Below are positions 31,903 to 41,491 of a DNA stretch of 64,000 nucleotides, in pieces (position 1 is the stretch's first letter; each line of letters starts with the position of its first letter). The stretch covers positions 372,001 to 436,000 of the forward strand of contig CAYZCW010000001.1 in the NCBI GenBank assembly GCA_964477035.1, read 5' to 3'. The notes under the pieces are model-generated. The model was not told where the DNA came from and ran no database searches. It saw only the letters and a list, made by a program, of their open reading frames with translations. Source of the DNA: SLSG01 sp964477035 (GTDB taxonomy: Bacteria; Bacteroidota; Bacteroidia; Bacteroidales; UBA7960). The translations under genes and the position numbers were made by a program.

Positions 31903-32070
31903 TTATTCAGGGTGAATTGCTTCCACCGGGCATACATCTGCACATGCACCGCAATCGGTACAAACATCGGGGTCAATCACATAGATATCACCTTCGCTGA
32001 TTGCATCAACCGGGCATTCGTCAATGCAGCTGCCGCAAGCAGTGCAATCTTCATTGATTACGTAAGCCAT
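31903..32070 (-). CDS. Small 2[4Fe-4S] ferredoxin
   Basis: A 55-residue bacterial-type ferredoxin, complete from ATG to TAA. Two CxxCxxCxxxCP motifs are visible: DCTACGSCIDECP (Cys9, 12, 15, 19) and VCTDCGACADVCP (Cys37, 40, 43, 47), each followed by Val and an acidic residue, typical of clostridial-type low-potential carriers. It lies divergent to the korAB genes for 2-oxoacid:ferredoxin oxidoreductase, for which it is a plausible electron acceptor. It has its own strong terminator. Its base composition is clearly more AT-rich than its neighbours, as often seen for short, highly expressed genes. Confidence 0.95.
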   Translation of the reverse strand: MAYVINEDCTACGSCIDECPVDAISEGDIYVIDPDVCTDCGACADVCPVEAIHPE

Positions 32071-32341
32071 TGCTGTCGATTTTAGGTTAAAAATGAAATG
32101 AATTCCGATGCAAAGATACGGGCTTAATATTCCCCCGCAATAAAAAAACAGCCTGCGGTCATAATTTGAAATTGATTTAAATAAAAGCGGGGCGCTCAGG
32201 GATTTGTAAAAGGCTCCCGGGAAAAAAGAGGATGATTTTTAGGACCTGTTACAATTTAAACATATAACTTCGCAGGGTGAAATCCATGGAGTGTTCTGCA
32301 ACCATATGATAATACTATTTTTATAAAAACCGACTTCCGCT
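32071..32341. other. 271-base divergent intergenic region, ferredoxin/korA
   Basis: AT-rich spacer with no gene recognised. The best candidate for a korA -7 box is TAACTTCG near 32266-32273, one base off consensus. No confident ferredoxin promoter could be picked. Confidence 0.35.
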
Positions 32342-34186
32342 ATGACAAAAAAGGCAAAAACTGTTGAACTGGAGGATGTGGTGGTCAAGTTTGTGGGGGA
32401 CTCGGGCGACGGGATGCAATTAACCGGCAGCCTGTTCTCCGAGACGGCCGCACAATCAGGCAACGACCTGGCCACCTTTCCGGATTTTCCCGCCGAGATC
32501 AGGGCCCCCCACAACACCATCGCAGGGGTGAGTGGCTTTCAGGTCCATCTGGGACAACGCAAGATCTTCACCTCGGGCGACTTCTGTGATGTGCTGGTGG
32601 CCATGAACCCGGCTTCCCTCCGTGCAAACCTCAAATGGGTGAAGCCAGGCGGCACCATCGTGACAGATACCAGCGCTTTCGAAGGCAAGGCCATCGAAAA
32701 GGCAGGCTATCAGGGAAACCCCCTGGAAGACGGCAGCCTGGACGCCTATCAGGTGATCAAGGCCCCCATTACCCAACTGACACAGGAAAGCCTCAAGGAA
32801 CTGGGGGTGGACAAGCGGGTGGCCGAAAGGACCAAGAACATGTTCGTGCTCGGCATCACTTATTACCTGTTTGAGCGGGACCTGGACACGACCCTGGAGT
32901 TCATCAAGAAAAAGTTCAAAGACAAGCCCAAGGTGGCCCAGGCCAACCAGGTGGCCCTGAAGGCCGGCCATGCCTATGCGGAAACCATTGAGGCCATTCA
33001 CTCCACCTTCCGCGTGGGACCGGCCACCAAGGAGAAGGGCATCTACCGCAACATCACCGGGAACATCGCCACAGCCTGGGGCTTGCTGGCAGCCGCCGAA
33101 CGGAGCGGCAGGGAATTGTTCCTGGGGTCCTATCCGATCACCCCGGCCACGGAGATCCTCATGGAGCTTTCTAAATACAAGTCTCTCGGTACAAAGGTAT
33201 TCCAGGCCGAGGACGAGATTGCCGGGGTTTGCTCCGCCATCGGGGCCAGCTTCGGCGGGTCCATGGCTGTGACGACCACCTCAGGTCCCGGCCTGTCACT
33301 CAAAAGCGAGGCCCTCGGCCTGGCCGTGATCACCGAGCTGCCCCTGATCGTGGTGAATGTCCAGCGCGCGGGTCCCTCGACCGGCATGCCCACCAAGAGC
33401 GAACAGTCTGACCTGATGCAGGCCCTCTACGGGCGCAACGGCGAATGTCCCATGATGGTCATGGCCGCCTCCAGCCCGGCCAACTGCTTTTATTATGCCT
33501 ATATGGCGGCCAAATATTCCATGGAGCACATGACCCCGGTCATTCTGCTGACCGACGGTTACCTGGGCTTTGGTTCCGAACTGTTCCGGATTCCGAATGT
33601 GGAGGATCTTCCGGAGATCAAACCCCCGATGGCCACGCCCAATGACAAGGGCTTCAAGCCATACCGCCGGGATGAGAAGACCCTGGTCAGGCAGTGGGCG
33701 GTGCCGGGAACGGAAGGGCTGCGCCACCGCATCGGCGGACTGGAGAAGACCAATATCGACGGGAATGTTTCGACCGACCCGCTCAACCACCAGCTCATGG
33801 TCAATATCCGTGAGGAAAAGGTGAACCGCATTGCGGACCACCTGCCCCAGCAGGAGCTTGTCGGAGCCGGTTCGGGCGATCTGCTTGTGGTCGGATGGGG
33901 CGGCACCGAAGGCGCCCTGCTTTCCGCGGTCAAAAAGATGCAGGAGGAAGGCAAAAGCATCAGCATGGCGCACTTTAACTACATCAAGCCGCTGCCATCA
34001 AATACTGCCGATGTGTTTTCAAGGTTTAAAAAGATCCTGGTATGTGAACTGAACATGGGACAGTTTGTCAATTACCTGCGCATCACCCTGCCTGAATACA
34101 GGTACTACCAGTTTAACAAGGTACAGGGACTGCCCTTCCATGTCCAGGAATTAACCGAGGTGTTCACAAAACTATTGGAGGAATAA
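32342..34186 (+). CDS. korA: 2-oxoacid:ferredoxin oxidoreductase, fused gamma-alpha subunit
   Basis: Together with the next gene it oxidatively decarboxylates a 2-oxoacid (probably 2-oxoglutarate) with CoA, reducing ferredoxin. The 614-residue chain is the usual fusion: a gamma domain (about 1-190, starting VVVKFVGDSGDGMQLTG) and an alpha (pyrimidine-binding) domain from about 230 (LFLGSYPITPATEILMELSK, TTSGPGLSLKSEALGLA). A transketolase C-like domain closes the chain. It lacks an integral ferredoxin domain, so electrons must pass to a separate ferredoxin such as the 55-residue one encoded divergently. Confidence 0.95.
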   Translation: MTKKAKTVELEDVVVKFVGDSGDGMQLTGSLFSETAAQSGNDLATFPDFPAEIRAPHNTIAGVSGFQVHLGQRKIFTSGDFCDVLVAMNPASLRANLKWVKPGGTIVTDTSAFEGKAIEKAGYQGNPLEDGSLDAYQVIKAPITQLTQESLKELGVDKRVAERTKNMFVLGITYYLFERDLDTTLEFIKKKFKDKPKVAQANQVALKAGHAYAETIEAIHSTFRVGPATKEKGIYRNITGNIATAWGLLAAAERSGRELFLGSYPITPATEILMELSKYKSLGTKVFQAEDEIAGVCSAIGASFGGSMAVTTTSGPGLSLKSEALGLAVITELPLIVVNVQRAGPSTGMPTKSEQSDLMQALYGRNGECPMMVMAASSPANCFYYAYMAAKYSMEHMTPVILLTDGYLGFGSELFRIPNVEDLPEIKPPMATPNDKGFKPYRRDEKTLVRQWAVPGTEGLRHRIGGLEKTNIDGNVSTDPLNHQLMVNIREEKVNRIADHLPQQELVGAGSGDLLVVGWGGTEGALLSAVKKMQEEGKSISMAHFNYIKPLPSNTADVFSRFKKILVCELNMGQFVNYLRITLPEYRYYQFNKVQGLPFHVQELTEVFTKLLEE

Positions 34187-34191
34187 GCACC

Positions 34192-35226
34192 ATGTTAGAA
34201 AAAGAAAGAATAGAGGCTTCGCCGGTGGAACTGACCAGGGATGATTTCGTCAGCGACCAGATGGTCAAGTGGTGTCCCGGCTGCGGGGCGCATGCGATCC
34301 TTGCCGCTGTGGGCAATGTGTTTCCCAAGATCGGTTACCGCAAGGAAAATTTTGCCATGGTCTCGGGCATCGGCTGTTCGTCCCGTTTCCCCTATTATGT
34401 CAACACCTATGGATTTCATGGCATCCATGGCCGGGCCGCCGCCATCGCCAGCGGGCTGAAACTGTCCAACCCCGGACTCAGCGTCTGGATTGCCACGGGT
34501 GACGGGGATTCCATGGCCATCGGCGGGAACCACTTCATCCACATCCTGCGCCGCAACATCGATGTCAACATCATGTTGTTCAACAACCAGATCTACGGGT
34601 TGACCAAAGGGCAGTACTCCCCGACCACCCCCATGGGATCCGTCACCAAGACATCCCCATACGGCACCATCGAACACCCCTTCATTGTCGCCGGCCTGGT
34701 AATGGGGGCCCAGGGGACCTTTTTTGCCCGGGTGCCAGACAACAACGTGAAGCTCATGACGGAGGTGATGTATGAGGCGGCCAAGCATGACGGGACTTCC
34801 GTGGTGGAGATCCTGCAGAACTGCATCATCTTCGCAGATAAAACCCACGGCGAAGTAGTGGACCGGGAACACCGGGACGAGAAGCAGTTGATCCTGCGTC
34901 ACGGCGAGCCCATGATCTTTGGCAAGAACCGCGATAAAGGCATCATGCTGGTGGGCAACCACCTCAAAGTGGTCACCATTGGAGATAACGGGGTGGTGAA
35001 AAGCGATATCCTGGTACACGACCAGTACAACAGGGATCCCGGCATACACCGCATGATCGGCCGCATGGCCGGACCGGAATTTCCGGTGGCCATGGGGGTG
35101 ATCCGCTCGGCACCCTTTGAGACCTACGACGACCTGCTGGAGGAGCAGATCGAGCAGGCCAAAAAATCCTCCAGGATCAGGTCGGTCAACGATTTGCTCA
35201 GGAGCGGGGACACCTTCGAGGTGTAA
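34192..35226 (+). CDS. korB: 2-oxoacid:ferredoxin oxidoreductase, beta subunit
   Basis: The thiamine-diphosphate-binding subunit with one [4Fe-4S] cluster. Landmarks in the 344 residues are WCPGCGAHAILAAV near residue 28, IGCSSRFPYYVNTYGFHGIHGRA, and the ThDP/Mg motif GDGDSMAIGGNHFIHILRRN ending in FNNQIYGLTKGQYSPTT. It starts 5 bases after korA, clearly one operon. Substrate preference between 2-oxoglutarate and other 2-oxoacids is inferred from family similarity only. Confidence 0.96.
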   Translation: MLEKERIEASPVELTRDDFVSDQMVKWCPGCGAHAILAAVGNVFPKIGYRKENFAMVSGIGCSSRFPYYVNTYGFHGIHGRAAAIASGLKLSNPGLSVWIATGDGDSMAIGGNHFIHILRRNIDVNIMLFNNQIYGLTKGQYSPTTPMGSVTKTSPYGTIEHPFIVAGLVMGAQGTFFARVPDNNVKLMTEVMYEAAKHDGTSVVEILQNCIIFADKTHGEVVDREHRDEKQLILRHGEPMIFGKNRDKGIMLVGNHLKVVTIGDNGVVKSDILVHDQYNRDPGIHRMIGRMAGPEFPVAMGVIRSAPFETYDDLLEEQIEQAKKSSRIRSVNDLLRSGDTFEV

Positions 35227-35231
35227 GGCTT

Positions 35232-36614
35232 GTGGGACGCCGGTTTGTGACTTTTCCGGGGGTGCCGGTTCCTGGCCATCAGGAGGTGTTGCGCTGGGGG
35301 CAACGTCATTTTCCCACCCAATGCTTTCTGAACGGGAATGGTTTTTCCGGCGATCCCTACTCCGGTTTTCATCAGGCTTATGCCCTGGGGGCGGCCAGGA
35401 TTTTTTCCGGAAACGGAACAGATTCCCTGTCCGGCCTCAGGGCTTTTTGTGACCAGACCCGGGACTGGCTGTTCGGTTTCCTGTCTTACGAACTCAAGAA
35501 TGAGCTGGAAAACCTGACCTCCGGCCATGACGACGGCATCGGCATGCCCGTTATTCACTTTTTCCAGCCTGTCGTCCTGGTCATTGCCGACAAGCGTGGT
35601 CTTCATATTGGCTGTTTGCCGGGATACGGGGAATTCTCCGAGCCGGAGGCCGTGTACAGGGAGCTATGCGGTCCGCCACAGGCGGTAAAGGAGGACGGGC
35701 CGGCCCCGGGCGGGTCCGCGGGATTTACGGAAGCCGGGAACCAGGATGGGGAAAGGGCAGGCCCTTATCGGGCGTCGATCCGCCTGCAGGCAAGGGTCTC
35801 GAAAGAACGCTACCTGGAATGCGTCCGCGCCATCAGGCAGCACATCCAGCAGGGAGATATCTACGAGATGAATTACTGCGTGGAATTCCACGCGGGGGAT
35901 GCGGCCATCGACCCCCTGACCACTTATTGCCGTCTCAATGCGCAGTCTCCCACGCCTTTCTCCTGCTACCTTGCCCTGGGCGACAGGTTCCTTATGTGTG
36001 CGAGCCCGGAACGCTTTCTCAGGAAACAGGGACGTACCCTCGTTTCCCAGCCCATCAAGGGGACCATTGCCCGGGGATCCGACCCGCAAAGTGATGCAAG
36101 GCTGGCGGAACAGCTCCATCGGGATCCGAAGGAGCGCAGCGAAAATGTCATGATCGTCGACCTGGTTCGCAACGATTTGTCCCGGACGGCCCGCAGGGGA
36201 AGTGTCGGGGTTCCCGAGTTGTATGGCATATATCCCTTCAGGCAGGTTTACCAGATGATCTCCACGGTCACTGCAGAACTGGGCCATGGCTTCCATGCGG
36301 TGGATGCCATCCGGCACGCCTTTCCGATGGGGTCGATGACGGGGGCCCCGAAGATCCGGGCCATGCAGCTGATAGAAACTTATGAGAACAGGAAAAGGGG
36401 GTTGTTTTCCGGGGCGGTCGGCTATTTCAACCCTTCCATGGACTTTGATTTCAATGTGGTGATCCGTTCCATCCAATACAACAGGAAATCCTCCTACCTG
36501 AGCATGATGGCCGGCAGCGCCATCACCATCGGATCAGACCCCGAAAGGGAGTATGAAGAATGCCTGCTCAAGGCCAGCGCCATGATGAAGGCCCTCGGTG
36601 GCGTTCTGGCGTGA
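35232..36614 (+). CDS. pabB: Aminodeoxychorismate synthase component I (PabB-like)
   Basis: Converts chorismate and ammonia to 4-amino-4-deoxychorismate for folate synthesis, with a glutamine amidotransferase partner not seen here. The C-terminal chorismate-binding domain (about 195-455) contains CASPERFL, SQPIKGTIARG with Lys276 (the PIKGT form marks PabB; anthranilate and isochorismate enzymes have A in place of K), VDLVRNDLSRTA, FPMGSMTGAPKIRAM and AGSAITIGSDPEREYEE. The N-terminal domain is divergent. The apparent start is GTG at 35232, 5 bases after korB; a GTG at 35247 is also possible. Its place in the korAB operon is unexpected. Confidence 0.9.
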   Translation: MGRRFVTFPGVPVPGHQEVLRWGQRHFPTQCFLNGNGFSGDPYSGFHQAYALGAARIFSGNGTDSLSGLRAFCDQTRDWLFGFLSYELKNELENLTSGHDDGIGMPVIHFFQPVVLVIADKRGLHIGCLPGYGEFSEPEAVYRELCGPPQAVKEDGPAPGGSAGFTEAGNQDGERAGPYRASIRLQARVSKERYLECVRAIRQHIQQGDIYEMNYCVEFHAGDAAIDPLTTYCRLNAQSPTPFSCYLALGDRFLMCASPERFLRKQGRTLVSQPIKGTIARGSDPQSDARLAEQLHRDPKERSENVMIVDLVRNDLSRTARRGSVGVPELYGIYPFRQVYQMISTVTAELGHGFHAVDAIRHAFPMGSMTGAPKIRAMQLIETYENRKRGLFSGAVGYFNPSMDFDFNVVIRSIQYNRKSSYLSMMAGSAITIGSDPEREYEECLLKASAMMKALGGVLA

Positions 36615-36676
36615 AATTTGTGAGCAACCACAGTATCCGGCATGGCCTTTTGTCACATCTGAAAATGATCCACCCC

Positions 36677-37255
36677 ATGAAAAAATTGCTGTTTGTCCCA
36701 GTCTTCCTTATGCTGCTTCCCCTGACCCTTTACGGGCAGATACTGGACGGTCCGCAACGAGATGAGGAGGCCGATGTCAGGGACCTGTCCACGCGTGAAC
36801 GACTGTTTGTGGGTGGCTTCGTGGGATTGCAGTTCGGGACCTTCACGGCGGTCAGCCTGAACATGCACGCGGGCTACCGCCTCACCAACCGGATTTCTGC
36901 CGGACTGGGAGGAATGTACCAGTATTCGCATGAGCGGTGGTTTGGTGACCCCATCCATTCGCATGTTTATGGGGGCAGCCTGTTCGCGCGCCTGAGGGTG
37001 GTGTCGCAGGCCTTCATCCACGCCGAGCACGAATGGCTGAGTGTGCAATCCCGGTCGTTCGTTGAGGGGGCCGGCCCGGAGGCCCGGGACAGGGCCCGTA
37101 CCACCGAGCGGAATATGTTGCTGGGAGCGGGCTATGGTTTTAGGATGGGGCCCAGGGTGCGGCTCAATGTGATGGTGCTGTATAATTTCAATGAGGCCAG
37201 TGCCGTCTATTACGACAACCCCTTCTTTAAAGCGGGCATCGATGTCAGCCTCTGA
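36677..37255 (+). CDS. Small outer-membrane beta-barrel protein
   Basis: A 192-residue protein with a signal peptide (MKKLLFVPVFLMLLPLTLYGQ) and alternating hydrophobic strands ending in AGIDVSL, consistent with an eight-stranded barrel. Segments such as RLFVGGFVGLQFGTFTAVSL, MHAGYRLTNRISAGLGGMYQY and LLGAGYGFRMGPRVRLNVMVLYNF look like consecutive strands. No specific family recognised and no function can be given. ATG 36677 is chosen because it begins the signal peptide, 62 bases after pabB. It is convergent with the M1 peptidase gene, 12 bases from its end. Confidence 0.75.
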   Translation: MKKLLFVPVFLMLLPLTLYGQILDGPQRDEEADVRDLSTRERLFVGGFVGLQFGTFTAVSLNMHAGYRLTNRISAGLGGMYQYSHERWFGDPIHSHVYGGSLFARLRVVSQAFIHAEHEWLSVQSRSFVEGAGPEARDRARTTERNMLLGAGYGFRMGPRVRLNVMVLYNFNEASAVYYDNPFFKAGIDVSL

Positions 37256-37267
37256 AACGGCCGGCCG

Positions 37268-39574
37268 TCAATCATGGCGCCCATCCGCCAGGGCGGCGGA
37301 GCGGAACAGCAGGTCGGCCGCCTGAAGCACTTTCAGCCGGAGGTTGTCATTCAGCCCGGGATGCTTGTCCAGGAACTCCTCCACCAGGGAGGCTGTGGCC
37401 GGATCGCTGTACGCCCCAAGGCTTGACTCCAGCCAGTTAAGGGGGAAGAAAATGTCCCCCGTGCTTTGGATCTCTTCCAGCATCTCCAGGGCGGGCAGGA
37501 TGTACCTGCGCCCCGCCTCCCTGCGCAGCGGGTGGTGCAGGTAGGACAATCCTTCCAGCACCCAGGGTTCCGGCCTCCTGTTGACGGGGTCCCGCAGGTT
37601 TTCGAAAAAACGGTCTCTGTCGCCTGGTTCATCCGACAGGGCCGGCAGCAGGAATTCCAGGCGACGCCTGCGGTCCGGGTTGTCCGTCATTTCCAGGTGT
37701 GCTTCCAGGAGCCGGGAGGCCTCGGGATGCTCCCGGAGCTTCAGTGCGGCGACCAGTGAAAAGCGTTGCGACTCAGACAGGTCCAGGTCCTCCACCACAA
37801 TGTTTCCTTCCAGCAGTCCCAGCATGTTGTGAAGGGCCGTTTCCGACTGGGCCGTCGACAGGTAGGCCTCCAGGTACACGGCTTTTTCTGATGGCTTGCT
37901 TTCCACAAGCCTGTCCCACAACAGCCTTTCCATGGCCGGCCCGTATTGCCGCCGCCCGGAATCATCCAGAAAGCGCCAGTATACCAAACGGAGGTTGTCG
38001 GCGAGGTAGCGGGCCAGCTGGGGGTTGGGCTCCCCAAAGAGGGCGGAAAGCAAGACCTGGAAATAGTCCATGGGCCGGTGTTTGCCCTGCAGGAACTCCT
38101 CATGCAGCATCAGGTGGTGCATGCCGCGGAGGCTTTCCTCGTTCATGCCGGCAGTGGTGATGTCCGGCATGCCCGTGCCATAAATCCAGAGGTCGCTCCA
38201 CTGCTTTACATCCAGGGGGGTGTGCCTGTCAAATACCGCGGCAAGTTCGTCCCAGTCGGCATTGTCCATGGAAAATTCCCGAAGGTAATCCCTCACGGCA
38301 GCCCGAAAGGCCTGCCCTCCCATGGCCATTTCCAGCTCGCGGAACACGAGAGGGGCTTTGTTGTAAATGATCGCTCCGTACAATGTCCCTGCCTGTTTCA
38401 TGTTGCTGAGCGGTTGCCGGATGGGATGGGTTCCCCGGCTGCGGTCGATGGCAGCCGCCCGGGGATAATGGCTCAGCAGGAATTGCAAGTCGTGGTTGAC
38501 CTCCGGGAACTGCGGGTTGACGATCTTATCGGCCATGAACCCCGCAAAGACCTCCTTCAGCCAGACATCATCGAACCACCGCATGGTCACCAGGTTGCCG
38601 AACCACATATGGGCCGTTTCATGGGCGATCAGGCTGGCCCTGGACAGTTGCTGGCTGATGGGCGGATGCTCGTCAAGCAACAGGCGGGCATCCCGGTACC
38701 AGATGCAACCCGGATGTTCCATGCCGCTGTACTGGAAACCGGGCAACAGCACCATGTCCATTTTGCCAAAGGGGTAAGGGATGCCGGTGTATTCCTCCAG
38801 CCATTCCAGGGCCAGGGCATGCTGACGGAAGATGTGCGGCAGGTTGCGTGCCAGTTTCAGGGTATCCGTTTCCCGGTGGTACAGGGTCATTTCCCGGCCG
38901 CCGTGTTCTTCGGTGAAGGTGTCAAATTGCCCTGCGGCAAAGGCAAACAGGTAGGTCGGTATGGGCTGGTCCGCCGCAAAGGAAACGGTCTTGCGGTTTC
39001 CGGTCGCCAGAACGGAGGCGGCAGGGCCGTTGGAGACGGCTGTCCATCCTTCGGGGATGCTCAGGCTTAGCGTGAACCTGGCTTTCAGGTCCGGCTGGTC
39101 AAAACAAGGGAAGGCCGTGGAAGCCCGGTCGGGAACAAACAGGGTATACATGAAGTCGTCGGACCGGTTCAGGGCCTGGTCGGCCGATAGGAACAGGATG
39201 TCCACCTCGTTGCCGTATGGCACCACATAAGAGGAGGGGATGATGATGTGCCCGTTCAGGAACTGCCAGTCGGCCTCCCGGCCGTTGACCATGACTTGCC
39301 TTATGTTCTTCCCCGGCCCCTGGAAGTCAAGCACCACCCCATACTGGGCCCGGGCCTGGCTGAACCGGATCCGGGCCTGCCCTTCCACGGGGAGGTCCCG
39401 CTCCCGGGGAATGTGAAAGAACAGCTCGTAGGAAACGTCACTGACCTGCCTTGCCCGGTACCGGGCCAGTTCCGTGCTGACGCCCGGTTCAAGCATGGCT
39501 TTGATGCTTTTTTTACAGGATGCGGCCGGGAGGCTCATGAGCACGGCGAAGACAATCAGCGCGGTTTTGTTCAT
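37268..39574 (-). CDS. M1-family aminopeptidase, lipoprotein
   Basis: A 768-residue zinc aminopeptidase exported as a lipoprotein (leader ending PAASC, Cys20). The zinc site is HETAH (His318, Glu319, His322) followed after 18 residues by Glu341 in LKEVFAG. The substrate-anchoring GxMEN motif appears as SGMEHPGC, with His in place of Asn, a variant seen in some bacterial M1 enzymes. The C-terminal 300 residues are helical, as in ERAP/APN types. It probably trims N-terminal residues from peptides in the periplasm or at the surface. No clear promoter box was seen upstream. Confidence 0.93.
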   Translation of the reverse strand: MNKTALIVFAVLMSLPAASCKKSIKAMLEPGVSTELARYRARQVSDVSYELFFHIPRERDLPVEGQARIRFSQARAQYGVVLDFQGPGKNIRQVMVNGREADWQFLNGHIIIPSSYVVPYGNEVDILFLSADQALNRSDDFMYTLFVPDRASTAFPCFDQPDLKARFTLSLSIPEGWTAVSNGPAASVLATGNRKTVSFAADQPIPTYLFAFAAGQFDTFTEEHGGREMTLYHRETDTLKLARNLPHIFRQHALALEWLEEYTGIPYPFGKMDMVLLPGFQYSGMEHPGCIWYRDARLLLDEHPPISQQLSRASLIAHETAHMWFGNLVTMRWFDDVWLKEVFAGFMADKIVNPQFPEVNHDLQFLLSHYPRAAAIDRSRGTHPIRQPLSNMKQAGTLYGAIIYNKAPLVFRELEMAMGGQAFRAAVRDYLREFSMDNADWDELAAVFDRHTPLDVKQWSDLWIYGTGMPDITTAGMNEESLRGMHHLMLHEEFLQGKHRPMDYFQVLLSALFGEPNPQLARYLADNLRLVYWRFLDDSGRRQYGPAMERLLWDRLVESKPSEKAVYLEAYLSTAQSETALHNMLGLLEGNIVVEDLDLSESQRFSLVAALKLREHPEASRLLEAHLEMTDNPDRRRRLEFLLPALSDEPGDRDRFFENLRDPVNRRPEPWVLEGLSYLHHPLRREAGRRYILPALEMLEEIQSTGDIFFPLNWLESSLGAYSDPATASLVEEFLDKHPGLNDNLRLKVLQAADLLFRSAALADGRHD

Positions 39575-39705
39575 CCATTCCGATTTTGTTGTTATTTTCG
39601 TACAAATCAGCCCGGTTCGCTAAACAAATCCCTTGATTTATTGGTTTACGAAGGTAATAAATAGAATCCAACCCATCCGATTAAGAACCAAAAAACCCTG
39701 ATTCC

Positions 39706-41376
39706 ATGAACAGCGACCTCGAGATTGCCAAGGCCTCCAAAATGAGGCCCATCACGGAGATAGCCGCCAAGCTGGGGGTGGCGGAAGAAGACCTCCACCA
39801 GTACGGTAAATTCATTGCCAAGCTGCCGGTCCGGCTGATCGACGAAAAAGTGGTGCGCAAGAAAAAGCTCATCCTGGTCACGGCCATCACCCCGACCCCT
39901 GCCGGGGAAGGAAAGACGACCACTTCGATCGGGCTTACAGAAGGCCTCAACCGCATTGGCGTGAAAACCACGGTCGTCATCCGGGAGCCTTCACTGGGTC
40001 CCGTATTTGGCATCAAGGGCGGCGCTGCCGGAGGTGGTCGTGCCCAGGTGCTGCCCATGGAGGACATCAACCTGCACTTCACGGGAGATCTTGCCGCGGT
40101 CGAGAAGGCGCACAACCTGCTTTCCGCATTGATCGACAACCACCTGCAAAGCAAGAACAACAGCCTGAACCTGGACCCCCGCAAGATCATCTGGAAGCGG
40201 GTGATCGACATGAATGAACGGGCATTGCGCGACATCATCGTGGGCCTCGGGGGGCCCAAGCAGGGCATCCCCCGTCAGACGGGTTTCGACATCACGGCGG
40301 CCTCCGAGATCATGGCGGCCCTGTGCCTGGCGAAGGACCTGGAAGACCTCAAAGAGAAGTTCGGAAACATCCTGGTGGGTTTCACCTATGACGACCAGCC
40401 GGTATATGCCCGCGACTTCAAAGCCCAGGGCGCCATGGCCGCACTCATGAAATACGCCATCATGCCCAACCTGGTGCAGACCATCGAGGGCAACCCGGCC
40501 ATCATCCATGGGGGGCCCTTTGCCAACATCGCCCAGGGGACCAATACCCTGATTGCGACCAAAATGGGATTGACCTTGTCGGATTATGTAGTGACCGAAG
40601 CTGGTTTTGCTTCCGAGCTCGGGGCGGAAAAATTCCTGAATATCAAGTGCCAGTATGGCGGACTGACCCCGAATGCCTCGGTCGTCGTGGCGACCATCCG
40701 GGCGCTCAAGTACCACGGGGGCGTAAAACTCGCCGGATTGAAGGATGCCAACCCGGAGGCCGTGGAGGCCGGCTTGCCAAACCTGGAGAAGCACATCGAG
40801 AACATCCGGCATTTCAACCTCAAGCCGGTGGTGGCGATCAACAAATTTGCCACCGACAGCGACGAGGAAATCGCTGTGGTCAGGGCCCGTTGCGAGGAAC
40901 TCGGTGTGAAGGTGGCCGTCTGTGAGGCCTGGGAGAAAGGTGGGGAAGGCGCCACCGAACTCGCCGAACTGGTTCGCCAGGAAGCGGAAAAATGCACCAC
41001 CTGTTTCGAGCCCCTGTACGACTTCGACTGGGACGTGGAAAAGAAACTTCACACCATCGCCACCAAACTATACGGAGCCGATCACGTGGAGTATACCATC
41101 AAGGCCAAGGCACAGATCAAGCAATTCGAGAAGATTGGCATCGATAAGTTGCCGGTATGCGTGGCCAAGACGCAGAAGTCTTTGTCGGACGACCAGTACA
41201 AGCTGGGCCGCCCCAGGGATTTCACCGTGAAGATCCGGGAGTTTGAAGTGGCAGCCGGTGCCGGCTTCCTCATTCCCATTGCCGGCACCATCATGCGGAT
41301 GCCCGGCCTGCCGTCCCACCCCTCGGCCGAGAACATCGACATCGACAAGGACGGAAACATCTCCGGATTGTTCTGA
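39706..41376 (+). CDS. fhs: Formate--tetrahydrofolate ligase
   Basis: ATP-dependent formylation of tetrahydrofolate to 10-formyl-THF, feeding purine synthesis and one-carbon metabolism. The 556-residue length is standard. The P-loop TPTPAGEGKTTT (63-74), IREPSLGPVFGIKGGAAGGG, the FTGD segment, NPAIIHGGPFANIAQGTNT and the C-terminal GFLIPIAGTIMRMPGLPSHP are all characteristic. It has a separate 130-base upstream region; TATTTTCG at 39593-39600 is a one-mismatch -7 box. Its presence with KorAB fits an anaerobic metabolism but does not prove acetogenesis, since no Wood-Ljungdahl core genes are visible. Confidence 0.97.
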   Translation: MNSDLEIAKASKMRPITEIAAKLGVAEEDLHQYGKFIAKLPVRLIDEKVVRKKKLILVTAITPTPAGEGKTTTSIGLTEGLNRIGVKTTVVIREPSLGPVFGIKGGAAGGGRAQVLPMEDINLHFTGDLAAVEKAHNLLSALIDNHLQSKNNSLNLDPRKIIWKRVIDMNERALRDIIVGLGGPKQGIPRQTGFDITAASEIMAALCLAKDLEDLKEKFGNILVGFTYDDQPVYARDFKAQGAMAALMKYAIMPNLVQTIEGNPAIIHGGPFANIAQGTNTLIATKMGLTLSDYVVTEAGFASELGAEKFLNIKCQYGGLTPNASVVVATIRALKYHGGVKLAGLKDANPEAVEAGLPNLEKHIENIRHFNLKPVVAINKFATDSDEEIAVVRARCEELGVKVAVCEAWEKGGEGATELAELVRQEAEKCTTCFEPLYDFDWDVEKKLHTIATKLYGADHVEYTIKAKAQIKQFEKIGIDKLPVCVAKTQKSLSDDQYKLGRPRDFTVKIREFEVAAGAGFLIPIAGTIMRMPGLPSHPSAENIDIDKDGNISGLF

Positions 41377-41445
41377 TCTGCCCTTCGGAGCCGCTGCCGT
41401 GAGGAGCGCCCTCCCCCGGGCAACCCGCACGGCAGCCTGGCACCG

Positions 41446-41472
41446 GGCCCGCGCCATGCTGGCGGGCCTTTT
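41446..41472 (+). terminator. Possible terminator of fhs
   Basis: A 7-bp GC stem (41446-41452 with 41462-41468) and a 9-base loop are followed by TTTT, 70 bases past the fhs stop. Confidence 0.45.
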
Positions 41473-41491
41473 CCCGAAAAGTTCGATTGCC

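Noticed and set aside
39706..41376. Fhs as evidence for a Wood-Ljungdahl pathway
   Set aside because: No carbon monoxide dehydrogenase/acetyl-CoA synthase, methyltransferase or FolD/MetF genes are visible here; Fhs is also common in non-acetogens.
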